Positions 1 to 10,050 of a stretch of DNA of 64,000 nt are shown here, one piece after another; position 1 is the stretch's first letter, and the number at the start of each line of letters is the position of its first letter. The DNA is taken from positions 62,001 to 126,000 of the forward strand of contig OY752141.1 in assembly GCA_963573315.1 (NCBI GenBank), read 5' to 3'. A program made the translations under genes and the position numbers. Below the pieces are notes generated by a model. That model was given only the letters and a program-made list of their open reading frames with translations. It was not told the DNA's origin and searched no databases. The stretch comes from Entomortierella parvispora (lineage: Eukaryota; Mortierellomycota; Mortierellomycetes; Mortierellales; Mortierellaceae).

Positions 1-115
1 TTGAATAGTGGAGCATCGTCACTCTCTCTTTCTATTACTCTGTCTCTCCTGATCCTTCATTGTTGTGGACAGCATCTATTTATTATAATGGTATTCGAAA
101 GAAAGGGTTCTATGA

Positions 116-1373
116 TTATACTTCCCAACCTTTGATGGTTTTTTCTTCGCCAGTTCCAGTGGGGACAAGGGTTTGATGGCGATCTTGAAGGACCTTTGAA
201 AGAATGGATTCCGCACCCTGAGTCAAGAGCTGTGAGGCCACTGTCCTTCCTAGTGCGACGGCAAGTTCTACACTTCCGTTGACCACTGCAGTTGCTTCTG
301 AGACAGCAACTTCCGATCCATCTAGAGACGAGACCATGGCCTTCAAACGCAATGTTCCTACATCCTCAGGGTCACAGTCGGAAGACTCAAACTCCGTCCA
401 GACGCCAATGGGCACTGAGCAACCACCCTCCAAGATCCTCATTACACTACGCTCAGCCTCACAACGCAGGCGCGTGGGCAGATGGTCGAGGGGCTTGATC
501 AACTCCAGTATCTCTGTATCGTCTGCTCTACATTCGACACCAATAGATCCTTGACCGACCGCATGCAACATGACATCTGGGGGCAACGTTGACGTGATTC
601 TGTGCTCCAGATGAAGTCTTTGAAGACCTGCAGAAGCCAGCAACAGGCAGGTATATGGGGAGTCGGGAGCATCCAACTTTGCCAAGCGAGTGTTCCTACA
701 AGTTTTCGAATTGAAGAAAAAGTTTACCGGTGAGTTGGGACAACAATTGCAACAGCCGTTCGATCCATAACCAAAGCAACATATTCGGTCGGCTTACACA
801 TTTCCGCGCTATTGTCAATTCAAAGGACGGCAACGAGGCAAACAGGCGAGCAGGGGTTAGTTTTGCGAGTTCTAGAAAAAGAGAGACATTCTGGTAAAAA
901 AAAACAGAAAGAGCACTCACCACATCCATGACTTGGACTCCAGGGCAGAGTCGTCTGATCTGGCTGGCTCGACGGACACTGCTAGTTCCGACGACATCAT
1001 CTGGTCCAAAGTCCTTAAGCGCCTTGAATTCACCTGAGCGCATGACCATGACATCGTTGGGTTCCTCGCGCTTGAGCATTGCTCCAATCACAAAGCCGGG
1101 CTTGATTTGCGTTGGCACGTCCTTGAGGGAATGGACAAGGAGGTGGCATTCCTTGCGCTCCAGAGCGTTTTCGAGCTCGCGGGTGAAGACCGCAGTGGTT
1201 CCAATAGACGACAAGGGCTGGATCTGGTTGTTGTCACCAGTGGTGGTCATTTGGAGGAGAGGAAACGTCTTGTCAGGGTTGAGCCGCTGGAGGCGCTCTT
1301 GAACCTGGACAGTCTGGGCGATGGCCAGGGCCGACTTGCGGGTGCCGATGGGGAAGGTGTCTCTGGAAGTCAT
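116..1373 (-). CDS. HEM3: Hydroxymethylbilane synthase (porphobilinogen deaminase)
   Basis: Catalyses head-to-tail condensation of four porphobilinogens into hydroxymethylbilane, the third step of haem synthesis, normally in the cytosol. Spliced model (minus): 1373-921, 808-798, 695-116, giving 347 aa, close to the family norm. Seen: N-terminal GTRKSALAIAQ, then LVHSLKDVPT, GTSSVRRASQ, RGNVNTRLAKLD, AVGQGSIGVECR, and EGGCSVPIG with Cys247, the expected dipyrromethane-cofactor cysteine. The middle exon is only 11 nt and supplies RGN plus two bases of the Val codon. Both flanking introns (112 and 102 nt) have GT-AG ends, and skipping the exon breaks the frame. The ATG at 1373 is chosen because the conserved family start follows it; the open frame upstream is low-complexity. 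It is divergent from NDUFAF5 across about 440 bp. Identity is near certain. Confidence 0.96.
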
Positions 1374-1810
1374 GGCGGATGTAAAAGAAAGCGATGCTTG
1401 TTGCGGTAGGGCAAGGAGGGAGGGAGGGAGGGAGGGAGGGATGCGGAAGGAAAGACGGACAGAGGGCTGGAGGCAGGATGATTGTCTCTTTCTCGCTTCC
1501 AATAATCTCTCGGAGCTGATCTGCTTGCGCCAGTCCTGTGCCCTCAGGTCTTCCTTTTTCGCCGTGCCGGGCGCCCGAAAGAGTGTCGCACAGAGAGAGA
1601 AGAGAGCCAAAAAAAAAAAGATTGCATTGCTGCAAAGCCACCTCCGAACCCGCCCTCCCTCTCGCCCTCCTGCCTGCCCGCCCGCCCTCTGTCTGCCCTG
1701 TACGCCGGCTTCGTTCTCGTCTCGGACTTCGTTTCCTCCTGCATGCATGTCCTGATCGGTCCTCTCCAGTCTCTCTTGTGTCTCCATCCATCCTTGCCAC
1801 GCCCCATTCC
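1374..1810. promoter_or_regulatory. Shared divergent promoter of HEM3 and NDUFAF5
   Basis: This interval separates two divergent start codons and no conserved ORF spans it. It holds a (GGGA)n run near HEM3, a CCAAT pentamer at 1499-1503 (125 bp upstream of the HEM3 ATG), an A11 tract near 1610 and a long C/T-rich stretch leading to NDUFAF5. A bidirectional promoter is inferred from geometry. The CCAAT box is a potential HAP/CBF site, but a single pentamer is weak evidence. Confidence 0.5.
1415..1441 (+). repeat. (GGGA)n tract with G-quadruplex potential
   Basis: Six GGG runs separated by single A residues, lying 42-68 bp upstream of the HEM3 ATG. The G-rich strand is +, so the HEM3 transcript would be C-rich here. 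The pattern meets the standard intramolecular G-quadruplex criterion; any function is inferred. Confidence 0.8.
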
Positions 1811-3305
1811 ATGTTCTTCCACATTGTGCCCTTGGCCACCCCAGCTTCAAGAGTCGTGCTCCGCCGCTCTGTTCCCACTGTCGCCTTTCGTTGCATCCAG
1901 ACTGGTAGATTCTACTCCACTGCCCCACCCGTCAATAACAAGACTGTACCAGCCACTTTCCAGGTCTTTGACCGTGAAGCGAAGCGCCTTCAAAAGGAAC
2001 GAGCTGCCGGTGATACTGAATTAAGTCGCCAGGTTGACTATGTCAAAGACGAAGTCGCCTTCCGAGTCGTGGATCGTCTTCTGGTAGAGTTAACGTCAGA
2101 AGATAGACGAGCAAAGGATTTCTAAGGGGGTCCGTATCCTTTCTTATGTCTAATCAACTACTCTCCTGGCATATTGGTCAATAGGATATCAAACGTGAAT
2201 TCAACGAAGTAGTAGAGCTTGGATCAGGATCGGGTCATATTGCCAAGCATGTCGACCTGGACATGATGAAAAAGTTGATCATGTGCGATATGTCAGAGAC
2301 CATGCTAAACCGCGACAAGGACGTGGAGTATGAAGGTAATCTACCCTTCGATGGAATCAGCAGCATTATCCAGACTACAAATGCTGACACGCGGACAATG
2401 ATACCCAACAACTCGTAGTGCCCGTGGAGAGAAGAGTCGTGGACGAAGAAAATCTTCCTTTCAAGGAGAACAGTCTGGAGGCCGTTATCAGCAGCCTCTC
2501 AATGCATTGGATCAATGACCTTCCTGGAGCAATGATTCAGATCCAAAGGAGCTTGAAGCCAGATGGTGTGTTCATTGCAGGTCTCTTTGGTGGAGACACG
2601 CTTTATGAGCTGAGGTATGCTTTCTTCTTCATGCCTACTAACACTCTCAAAGCCAATGAGGTATTTTGGACTAACTTCGCCTCATGAATTCATCCGCATA
2701 GAACATCATTACAATTGGCAGAACAGGATCGGGAAGGAGGCATTTCACCAAGGATTTCGCCTATGGCTGATAGCCGTGACCTTGGAAGTTTACTCTCTCG
2801 CGCAGGATTCACGCTGACTACCGTTGATGTAGATGAGGTCACAGTAAACTATCCCAGCGCTCTTGAGCTCATGCAAGACCTTCGTGCGATGGGAGAGAGT
2901 AATGCCATCATCAACAGGAGGCATTTCCTGAAACGGGATACAATGATGGCAGCGGCGGCAATTTATAAAGGTATTTTATCTTGGGCCCTTTGAATTGGAT
3001 ATCGCACTGTTTTTCTCACTCAAATGACTTAATAGAGATTTATGGAAATCCGGACGGGAGCGTACCAGCAACCTTCCAAATCCTGTATATGGTACGAGGA
3101 CTTCATCCTGAACGGATTGATGCAGATCAGGAATGTAGCCCGCAATTAACAGCTAGCGATCTGTGTTTTTTGTTCTTATTAGATCGGGTGGAAACCGTCG
3201 CCTACTCAAAACAAGCCCCTTGAACGTGGCACCGCGAAGCACTCTCTCAAGGATCATTTGGAGGGATCCACACCGAAACAACAGGGAAATAACAATAACG
3301 AATAA
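1811..3305 (+). CDS. NDUFAF5: Complex I assembly methyltransferase-like protein (arginine-hydroxylase type)
   Basis: Homologue of NDUFAF5, a mitochondrial class I SAM-fold protein that in animals hydroxylates an arginine of complex I subunit NDUFS7. Exons: 1811-2083, 2185-2335, 2419-2614, 2702-2970, 3036-3091, 3183-3305; 355 aa. The N-terminus is Arg/Ser-rich without early acidic residues, fitting a mitochondrial presequence. The SAM-binding glycine motif ELGSGSGH is at about residues 102-109. Downstream blocks [53 protein letters not shown] and [16 protein letters not shown] closely match the animal protein. All five introns are 56-101 nt. The stop codon lies inside an AATAAA (3301-3306), implying a short 3' UTR. 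An ATG at 1743 opens an overlapping upstream frame in the leader if transcription starts before it. Confidence 0.95.
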
Positions 3306-3410
3306 AATTGAAAAAATTTAGTCACGTGCAACCTCGTAAGCGGGTGAGAGACAAAAGACCGCAGAAGGCACAGCCATTTTGTCTCTCTCTCTCTTTATTT
3401 ATTAGCCAGA

Positions 3411-4213
3411 ATGGTATGACCGGCTGAAAGTCAAAGGGCGTCCTTAATCCATCTGTGAGATTGACCCATCCATCGCCATCGATCATCCCTTCCGATGCTA
3501 ACCAACCCATCCTTGTTCATTTAGCCGACCCGTCTGCATCACAACAGAAAGAAACGCGGCCACGTCAGCGCCGGTCACGGTCGTGTTGGTGAGTCTGGAT
3601 GGACATGGGGCAACATTAATGGACCATTATAGGAGCATTGTAGGAGCAGGAAAAGCAACTGATCCCGCCACACGGATGCAAACAGTCATGAGGACACATC
3701 GATGGACAGCATTGTCGGGAGGCTACTTCGTTTGAAAGGCAGAGTTTCGATTGTTCAAGGAGCAACATCACTGACAGGAAGGTTCGATCGTTCAGTCAAT
3801 CCATTGGAGGAATTACTTTCAACGACAGCGAGGTGTAACAGAAGACAGCAACATTGCTACCTAACCTGCAAGGAATAGACCAATTTTCAACAAAGGAGGA
3901 GTAGATATCATGCTAAAGTGGCTGAACAGTCAGAAACATCTTCACAAAGAGTCTTGCGACTTTGCTGTTTACTCATTGTATGGGCGCATACCTCTCCCAA
4001 CATTGTGGAAGACAAAGGAATCAACCAACAATGGAACAGGAGTTGAACCAACATCGGGAGATCTACACCCTTTTTTTAAAGCAGGCAGACCACTCACACA
4101 ATCAACCACTTTTACGCCAATTTTTTTTCTCAGGCAAGCACCGCAAGCATCCCGGAGGACGTGGTCTTGCCGGTGGTCAGCACCACCACCGTATCAACAT
4201 GGACAAGTACCAT

Positions 4214-4244
<31 letters not shown>

Positions 4245-4510
4245 GCTTCCACTTGACCCGCAACGGCCAGCACTGCCCCATTGTCAACTTGGACACCCTC
4301 TGGACTCTTGTCTCCGAGCAGACTCGCAAGAACGCTGCCAAGAACACCGAGGTCGTCCCCGTTATTGACACTCTCCGTGCTGGATTCGGCAAGGTCCTCG
4401 CCAAGGGTCGCCTTCCCGAGCAGCCCGTCATTGTCAAGGCTCGCTATGTCTCCCGCGCTGCTGAGCAGAAGATCAAGGCTGTTGGTGGTGCCGTTCAGTT
4501 GGTCGCTTAA
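3411..4510 (+). CDS. RPL28: 60S ribosomal protein uL15 (L27a/L28)
   Basis: Large-subunit ribosomal protein, assembled in the nucleolus. Exons: 3411-3413 (only the ATG), 3525-3588, 4134-4510; 147 aa, against about 149 in yeast. The sequence starts [22 protein letters not shown] and continues [20 protein letters not shown], with [16 protein letters not shown] and a conserved C-terminal half. The first intron directly follows the start codon (ATG|GTATGA, acceptor TTTAG), a common arrangement in ribosomal protein genes. The second intron is 545 nt, long for this window, and I could not identify a box C/D or H/ACA RNA in it. The leader contains a CT tract at 3381-3392. A canonical AATAAA lies about 28 bp after the stop. 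Codon choice is strongly C-ending, as expected for high expression. Confidence 0.97.
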
Positions 4511-4708
4511 ATGCTCGATCCAACTCGTTCTGATTCAATAAATCATGGAAACCATACATGATTTGTACCGGAGGAAGGCCAGCGCGATGTTTTTTTTAAA
4601 ATTCGGAATATTGACATGATCACGGGAGACAGGGACGAAAGGGGAGGCGCAAAGGGGCAAAGTCGCAAACTTGGCCTTCAATTCTTTCACTTCATTCCCT
4701 CTCACTCA

Positions 4709-5719
4709 ATGGCACAAGAAACGTTCCGCAACATGAATCAATCTATGAATGAACACATCTACTTTGGCGACTTACATTTCGCCCATGCTCAGCCCGAACC
4801 TTGTTCGGAAGGAGAGGCGACCCTGGCACCCTCTAAGGAAGCTGGTGGCCTGTCTCCCAAGTCCACTGCTGAGCAGCAACGTCGAAGGCTCTTCTTTACC
4901 ACACACAGCGCACAGGATTTTGACGAGTATGATGACCCTTATGATAGTCTGGACGAGGTGGATCTCACCCTAGGGGGCTTGGGAAGAGATGATGAAGTTC
5001 GCTTCCTTCCACCGGTGCCTCGTAAGTGAAGGCTGTTTACTATACACCGCAGTTGTCAAAGTGCGCGACAGCGATGTAGAGTAGAAAGCACTCTTACTTA
5101 TATTGTTCTCATTTTTGCGGTAGCTATAGAGAGAGGCTTTATCCAAAAGGCGACCGACGAGGCGAGCGAGTTGGAAGAGGAAACTCACGAAATGGAAGAC
5201 TTGGAGAACTGTGAGGTTGAAATACTTGAGATCCAGTCCATCGCTCTGCCAGTGACCGTGCCAAGTGAGGAGGTTACAGAGGACAAGGAGGAAGAAAAAG
5301 AGGAGAAAGAAGCAGAGGAAGAAGAAGCAGAGGAAGAGGTCGCTGTCGTTGTTCGTGCTACTTCCAATTCCCAGGTAACAAAATGAGCTCTAGTTTCGGG
5401 ATTCGTGTTCTATCATATATCATGACGCAGGCATTTACCGTGTTATGTAATGGCGCAGGGCTACATGTCCAAGAAAGACCAGGTCAAGTCCACTACTGTC
5501 GACGAGGTTGCTGCCCCCGTAGTGGCGCAGCAATTGAAGGCCACCAAAATCGAGCTGGCTTTGGATAACGACGCTAGTCGCAAACGGAAGAGAGCTTTAG
5601 ATTCTGTGGAGACAAAAGAGTCAGAGCCAAGCAGCCAACGCGCCAAGATTGTCGGCGCAGCTCTGGCAGGAATGGTTGTAGGCTCGGTGGGTACCATTTT
5701 CGCCCTCGCCAGTATGTAA
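4709..5719 (+). CDS. Acidic tail-anchored membrane protein, uncharacterised
   Basis: Exons 4709-5021, 5124-5374 and 5459-5719 join in frame to 274 aa. I do not recognise the family. Visible features: an acidic N-terminal half with a DFDEYDDPYDSLDEVDL block, a Glu/Lys-rich stretch that may be coiled or disordered (about residues 155-185), a basic RKRKR patch near residue 218, and a C-terminal hydrophobic Gly/Ala/Val segment in the last 24 residues, beginning KIVGAALAGMVVG. That layout fits a tail-anchored protein with a cytosolic body, perhaps in the ER or outer mitochondrial membrane. The ATG at 4709 was chosen because the in-frame ATG at 4616 would add a low-complexity extension. It converges with GAR1 across about 230 bp. 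Confidence 0.72.
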
Positions 5720-5952
5720 ATAGTCCAGTATCTGCTCGACACTCAAGTTCTCGGGCGCCATCTTTGCGTCTGTCACGCTGTAGTAGACCATATGTAGCTC
5801 TTCACGTTGACCACCGGATTTCAATCAGAACACAGGTTCATGTTGTTTCAAGAAAAAACAAGTATCTGTTTTTTTATGGGGTGATGAAATATGGAAAACA
5901 ATAAAAAAATGCACACGAAAGAAAACACTAAGCAACTTCGACAGAGAAGTGT

Positions 5953-7127
5953 TTAGTAACCGCCACGACCACGACCGCCGCTGGAACCGCCACGGCTAAA
6001 GCCACCTCGTCCACCACCGCGGGGGGCACCACGAGGAGCGCCACGGCCACGGGGAGCACCGCCAAAGCCACCACGAGCACCACCACGTCCACCGCGGGCT
6101 AATCATCATAAAAGGATGGTAGTATCAGTATCAAGGTATCAGGGTATCAGGGTATCATCGTTTGTGACACACTAGACAATGAAGGTGTAGACTTACCACC
6201 ACCACGAGGAGCGCCACGACCGCCACGACCAGCGTTCATTCCCTGCATACCTCCACGCTTGGCAACTAAAATATACAAGGAGATGGCGAGCACGTGAGTA
6301 TAGATCATTGGGGGCCACCGACTACAAACTCGAGATAGTACATAGAACAGAACATTTCTTACCCTTTCCACCAACAACCTTGGGCTTGGGGAGGAAACGC
6401 TCCAAAGGCAAGAGCTTATCGGGAGCAATGAAGACTTTGTCGTTGGTCTTGAAGGAAGTCGCCACCATACCGTCCTGAAGCTTGATGGTGAAGTAAAGCT
6501 CGTTCATGGGTCCAAGAATCTCGTCGACCTTTCCGATCTGGCTCTTGTTCTCGAGGTAGATAGGGGCGTTGAAGTATGGGATCTTGACGTTTGTAGATTT
6601 GCAAACCATCTCTCCTTCGCAAGCGTGCATGAACTGTCCGATCTCTATTGGATCGAAAAAAAACAGTTGGAGGAGAAAGGAGTCAGCGCCCAGTAACATG
6701 ATGTCAAGTAGTCGAAGTGCCTCCTCCAATGGTCCTCCAATGGTCCTCTGCGGGTATCTCGGAAGATCCATAAAGGATGACATATCCCAATTCCACGCAA
6801 TTCTTAGATGGGATGTGATTCTCAAGATATGGTCCTCAAGTTGATCGTCCTGTCCAAGTCTGACGTACCAGTGACCGACTCTGGGGGTCCGAAAGAGGGA
6901 GCACCACCGCCGAATCCACCGCGACCACCACGGGAGCCGCCGCCGAAACCTCCACGGCCTGGACAATAAAAAAAACAAGCAAAGTCGTTGGTTAGCCTAT
7001 GCAGTATCATGCCATCCTGAGAGAATGGTATCAAACGGAGCGGGTTTGGTCAACAAAGAGTCAAAGGTGCTGGGACTGTCGTACCTCCACGGGGAGCACC
7101 GCCACCACGACCGCCTCTGAAGCTCAT
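5953..7127 (-). CDS. GAR1: H/ACA snoRNP subunit Gar1
   Basis: Component of box H/ACA ribonucleoproteins that pseudouridylate rRNA and act in rRNA processing; nucleolar. Minus exons: 7127-7085, 6958-6869, 6644-6363, 6265-6197, 6098-5953; 209 aa. An N-terminal Arg/Gly region (about 1-40) precedes the conserved core [50 protein letters not shown] long C-terminal RGG/GAR domain of repeated RGG and RGAPRG units ends in GRGGY. All four introns are phase 1, interrupting glycine-type codons at the edges of the RG blocks and core, which is compatible with exon-wise expansion of the GAR tails. Intron 2 contains an 11-bp tandem duplication around 6721-6747. Confidence 0.96.
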
Positions 7128-7718
7128 AATGAGGATGTTATTTAGGATGAATGTAAGAAAGGGAAGCTAGCGAGTCTGTCGGATGCAGATGCGCGAGATG
7201 GATGTAGAGAGTAGAGGATGGGTGAAGATGCAATGCTCAGACTCCCAAATGATTTGCTTGATGGCTATTTTTTTTTTTTTTTTTTTTGGATGTTTATCTT
7301 TTAGGGTGGCTTATGCGACTGCTATTGTATGTGTTCACAGCTAGGCCTTTGAGTACTATAGTATGCCCGCTCCTATCCGAGGATGAGCCCAAAGAGCAAT
7401 TGGCGCCGTCTTGCATTCGTCTCAGTCCGTTCTTAGTGGTCCGCTGTTGGCTATCCTGCATCATTGAATGTAGTCAAGGTAGTGAGTCTGTAAAAGCCCG
7501 TTGTAACTGAACATCAAGACCAATACAATAGATCGCTCCAAAAAAACTTTGGAGCAGGTTTATCCAGTCGTTCCTCAGTACATACAGGTTGAATCAAATG
7601 GAGTGGCGTTCCAGAAGTATGAAAGGTTCGCGTCAGTAGACTAGCTTACAGAGTCAGTCAAAGACCATCATAAGGATCAGCTTCACCTTGCGCATCATCA
7701 AATCCTACTTCTATCCCT
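7128..7718. other. Intergenic, GAR1 promoter and GIG1-like 3' side
   Basis: About 590 bp with no convincing coding sequence. It contains a T18-class homopolymer around 7270-7287, upstream of GAR1 on its template side. The short ORFs here lack conserved motifs. Confidence 0.6.
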
Positions 7719-8413
7719 TTATTTTACATCTCGAACAAATACATGGATGTGATGCACCGTGGCAATGCTCCGCAGCTCAGGAGGATTGACAAAGTAGAAC
7801 CATTCTTTATGTTTCCCTGGTCCAGGCGCAAGGAGTTCAGGCGACTGTAGTTCGGACTCGTTACCTTGCCAGGTGAGCTTTGCTTTCAGGTACCTGTCAA
7901 GGCGATCGTGTTCCTCGGGTGTGCTCATGTCTCTTGTAGACCATAAGACAAAGTATTGGATCGACTCTTCAACAGGGAACGGAAAGTGGTTGAGGCGAAG
8001 AGTAAGCCGAGGGTCAATGGCCTGGTGTTGCTCTGACAACGCACGTTCTGTGCCTGCAATTGCTTGTTCGGCAGGATCTGTCAGACTTGGCCACTTCAAG
8101 ATCTGAAAGGCGATATATTCTCCTGCATTCTTGTATTTTATACGATCAATCCCAGCTTGCCATTGCTCGTATTCGAATTGCCCTTTGTCTGTCCGTCTCA
8201 AAACGTGCAGAGAGTTGGAATCTACGCAGGGAGGCAGGGGGTGTCAACGAATGGTAAGAACAGCAGCAATGTCTTTGGAAACAGGTCGTTCTTACCAACG
8301 GCAGTTTTGATTTGCTCCCAACTGTAGCCGCCTTTGGGCGGTGGTGGTCTTCCGGAGAAGTCGGTTGCAAGTCGATAGGTCGTCTCAATTTGCGTCTCAG
8401 TACTTGGTGACAT
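7719..8413 (-). CDS. GIG1: DUF3605 / GIG1-like protein
   Basis: Resembles the fungal DUF3605 family, whose Candida member GIG1 was named for induction by N-acetylglucosamine; its biochemical role is not established. Minus exons 8413-8296 and 8221-7719 join in frame to 206 aa. Recognisable features are the N-terminal SWEQIKTAVG, GQFEYEQWQAGI, the central ILKWPSL and LRLNHFPFPVEESIQYFVLWS, and the C-terminal WFYFVNPPELRSIATVHHIHVFVRD. The frame stays open upstream to 8560, so translation could start earlier, but the ATG at 8413 is followed by family-like sequence. Assignment rests on pattern memory of DUF3605, hence moderate confidence in the symbol. Confidence 0.75.
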
Positions 8414-8653
8414 GATGGTTTGGTTGAAAGAACGACATCTCTCAGGAATTGTGACCGCCAAAATTTGAAGAACAAAATCTGATGAGAATCGATCTAGTTC
8501 ATCTTCATTCCTTCCATTGCACCCGACTGCCATCCTGGCAGAGTGACGAAAAATAGCCAAATACTATGCACACCGCATATGACTACAACTATTGCAATCG
8601 GGAGTAGAAGCGAGTATTTTTGACAATGATGAATTCATAGGCAAAACATAATA

Positions 8654-8878
8654 TCACCTTCGATATCGCTCATAGTCTTCAAGGAAACGATTCAGGAAAG
8701 CAAGGCCTGGGTCTTGTTTCCTAAGTGAAGTGCTCTTGACGCGTGAAGGGCTGAAAACCGTTCCTGCCAATGTATCGTAGGGTCTACGCGGTTCCTGAGA
8801 AATCAGATACCAGTATCCTTCGTGTTCTGAGTCCCTATCCCATCTCTCCAAACGTTTGATACCATAATAAAATTTCAT
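8654..8878 (-). CDS. Possible small protein or 3' exon, unrecognised
   Basis: A 74-codon open frame rich in aromatic and charged residues (GIKRLERWDRDSEHEGYWYLI near the start, NRFLEDYERYRR at the end). The composition is protein-like, but I recognise no family. It could be the last exon of a gene whose upstream exons I cannot define, because candidate acceptors lie just upstream (around 8930 on the minus strand). It sits between GIG1-like and RPL39, both on the same strand. Weak call. Confidence 0.3.
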   Translation of the reverse strand: MKFYYGIKRLERWDRDSEHEGYWYLISQEPRRPYDTLAGTVFSPSRVKSTSLRKQDPGLAFLNRFLEDYERYRR

Positions 8879-9037
8879 GTCCTGGCGACATCCTCTTCAG
8901 TAAATATGGTCGCATCTGAAAGAATCCTGTTTTCCTAGTGTCGTAATGAATATGTGTTCAAACGCAAGAGCGAGATCTTTAATGGGCAACAAGACAAATG
9001 ATAAGTCCAGTTGTTGAAAAACTCGAGGGCGAGTAAT

Positions 9038-9841
9038 TTAAAGACCCAGCTTGGTGCGGCGCCAGTGGCGGCGCTTGGCGTTGTAGCGGATCTGAACAAA
9101 AAGAACAGAGATAGTAAGTATCAAGTCGTTCATATCCTTGCACTGATCAAAATTCACAATTGTTTCCCAACTTCAAACTGCTTGTCAATACCTTGTTATC
9201 GGTACGCATGCGGCACCAGTTGGGCAGAGGGCGGTTCTGCTTCTGCTTCTTTCCGAGCTTGCGCTTGATGAGGAACGACTTGTTGGAAGGCTAAAGATGT
9301 CGGAGTGATTTCTGTGTGAGTTTTTGATGTGGAGGGTTGGCAATAAATCTCCAGTCTCCCATCATCCGGTTCCAGTTGTTTGAATCCTGCATGGCCTCGC
9401 CTTTGTGTCTTTGTTCAGCATTGAAGAAAGTGGGCTCGCGGGTGAACCAACAGCCTCCTGGTCTGTTCCTGCATCAACTCTTTTTGGATGAACGGTTGTT
9501 TTGTCCATGCAGATTCCTGAATCATAAGGACGGGTTCTCTAGTGTGCGAAAGTTGGGATGTTTTTGGTGATATGATAGCATTGGTGCAATCCTTTGGGGC
9601 AATCGTCCGACATCTGGGTTCTGTCATTAACCATCAGCCCATCCCTGTAACACAGCAACCAAAGATGCAGCAGGCATCTCTAAAAATGAGTGGCGATGAT
9701 CCCGGGCTCCAGAAGCGTCGACGCAACAGAGGTTTCGAGTGCAGATGATGTCGAGTGTGGTGATGGATGGATCCTCTGTCGATGGTTGATGATGGATGGT
9801 CATGGATGCACAGCCTGATCCCAGAAAGCAGTCAGTACCAT
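9038..9841 (-). CDS. RPL39: 60S ribosomal protein eL39
   Basis: Small basic protein lining the ribosomal exit tunnel. Minus exons 9290-9192 and 9091-9038 encode [20 protein letters not shown], then [13 protein letters not shown], then [17 protein letters not shown] and a stop. With an initiating Met this makes 51 aa, the exact family length. The coding start must be an upstream exon ending right after ATG. Candidates are 9841-9839 (ATG|GTACTG, intron of 548 nt) and 9634-9632 (ATG|GTTAAT, intron of 341 nt); I drew the first but neither donor is ideal. The gene body is certain; only the first exon is uncertain. It is divergent from the VPS3-like gene. Confidence 0.95.
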
Positions 9842-10050
9842 CTTTTCAAAGTCGAATTGAGAGGCCTTCTAAATTCATGTCAGGCGAAATGAGATATACA
9901 GCATTCCGGTTAAGGGGCGGAAACTTTGTCGACTTGCTCTCGACACGCTTGCATGCATCATTTACAACGCATGCAACACATGCACTCATCCTTGCTTAAC
10001 CACACTCTCTTCTCCATTGGCAGGACCAACCCCAAGGCTCAGACGTCGCA

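Noticed and set aside
696-1928. Extended 410-codon frame reading through the HEM3 start
   Set aside because: The upstream 180 codons are low-complexity Arg/Gly/Glu sequence from the divergent promoter, and the 3' end reads into intron 1. The conserved HEM3 N-terminus begins at 1373.
3589-4133. Possible intronic snoRNA in the uL15 second intron
   Set aside because: I searched by eye for C/D and H/ACA box pairs with sensible spacing and found none convincing. Covariance-model search would be needed.
5880-5890. GTGATGAAA resembling a box C downstream of GAR1
   Set aside because: No CTGA box D occurs at a suitable distance, and it lies in the convergent 3' region rather than an intron.
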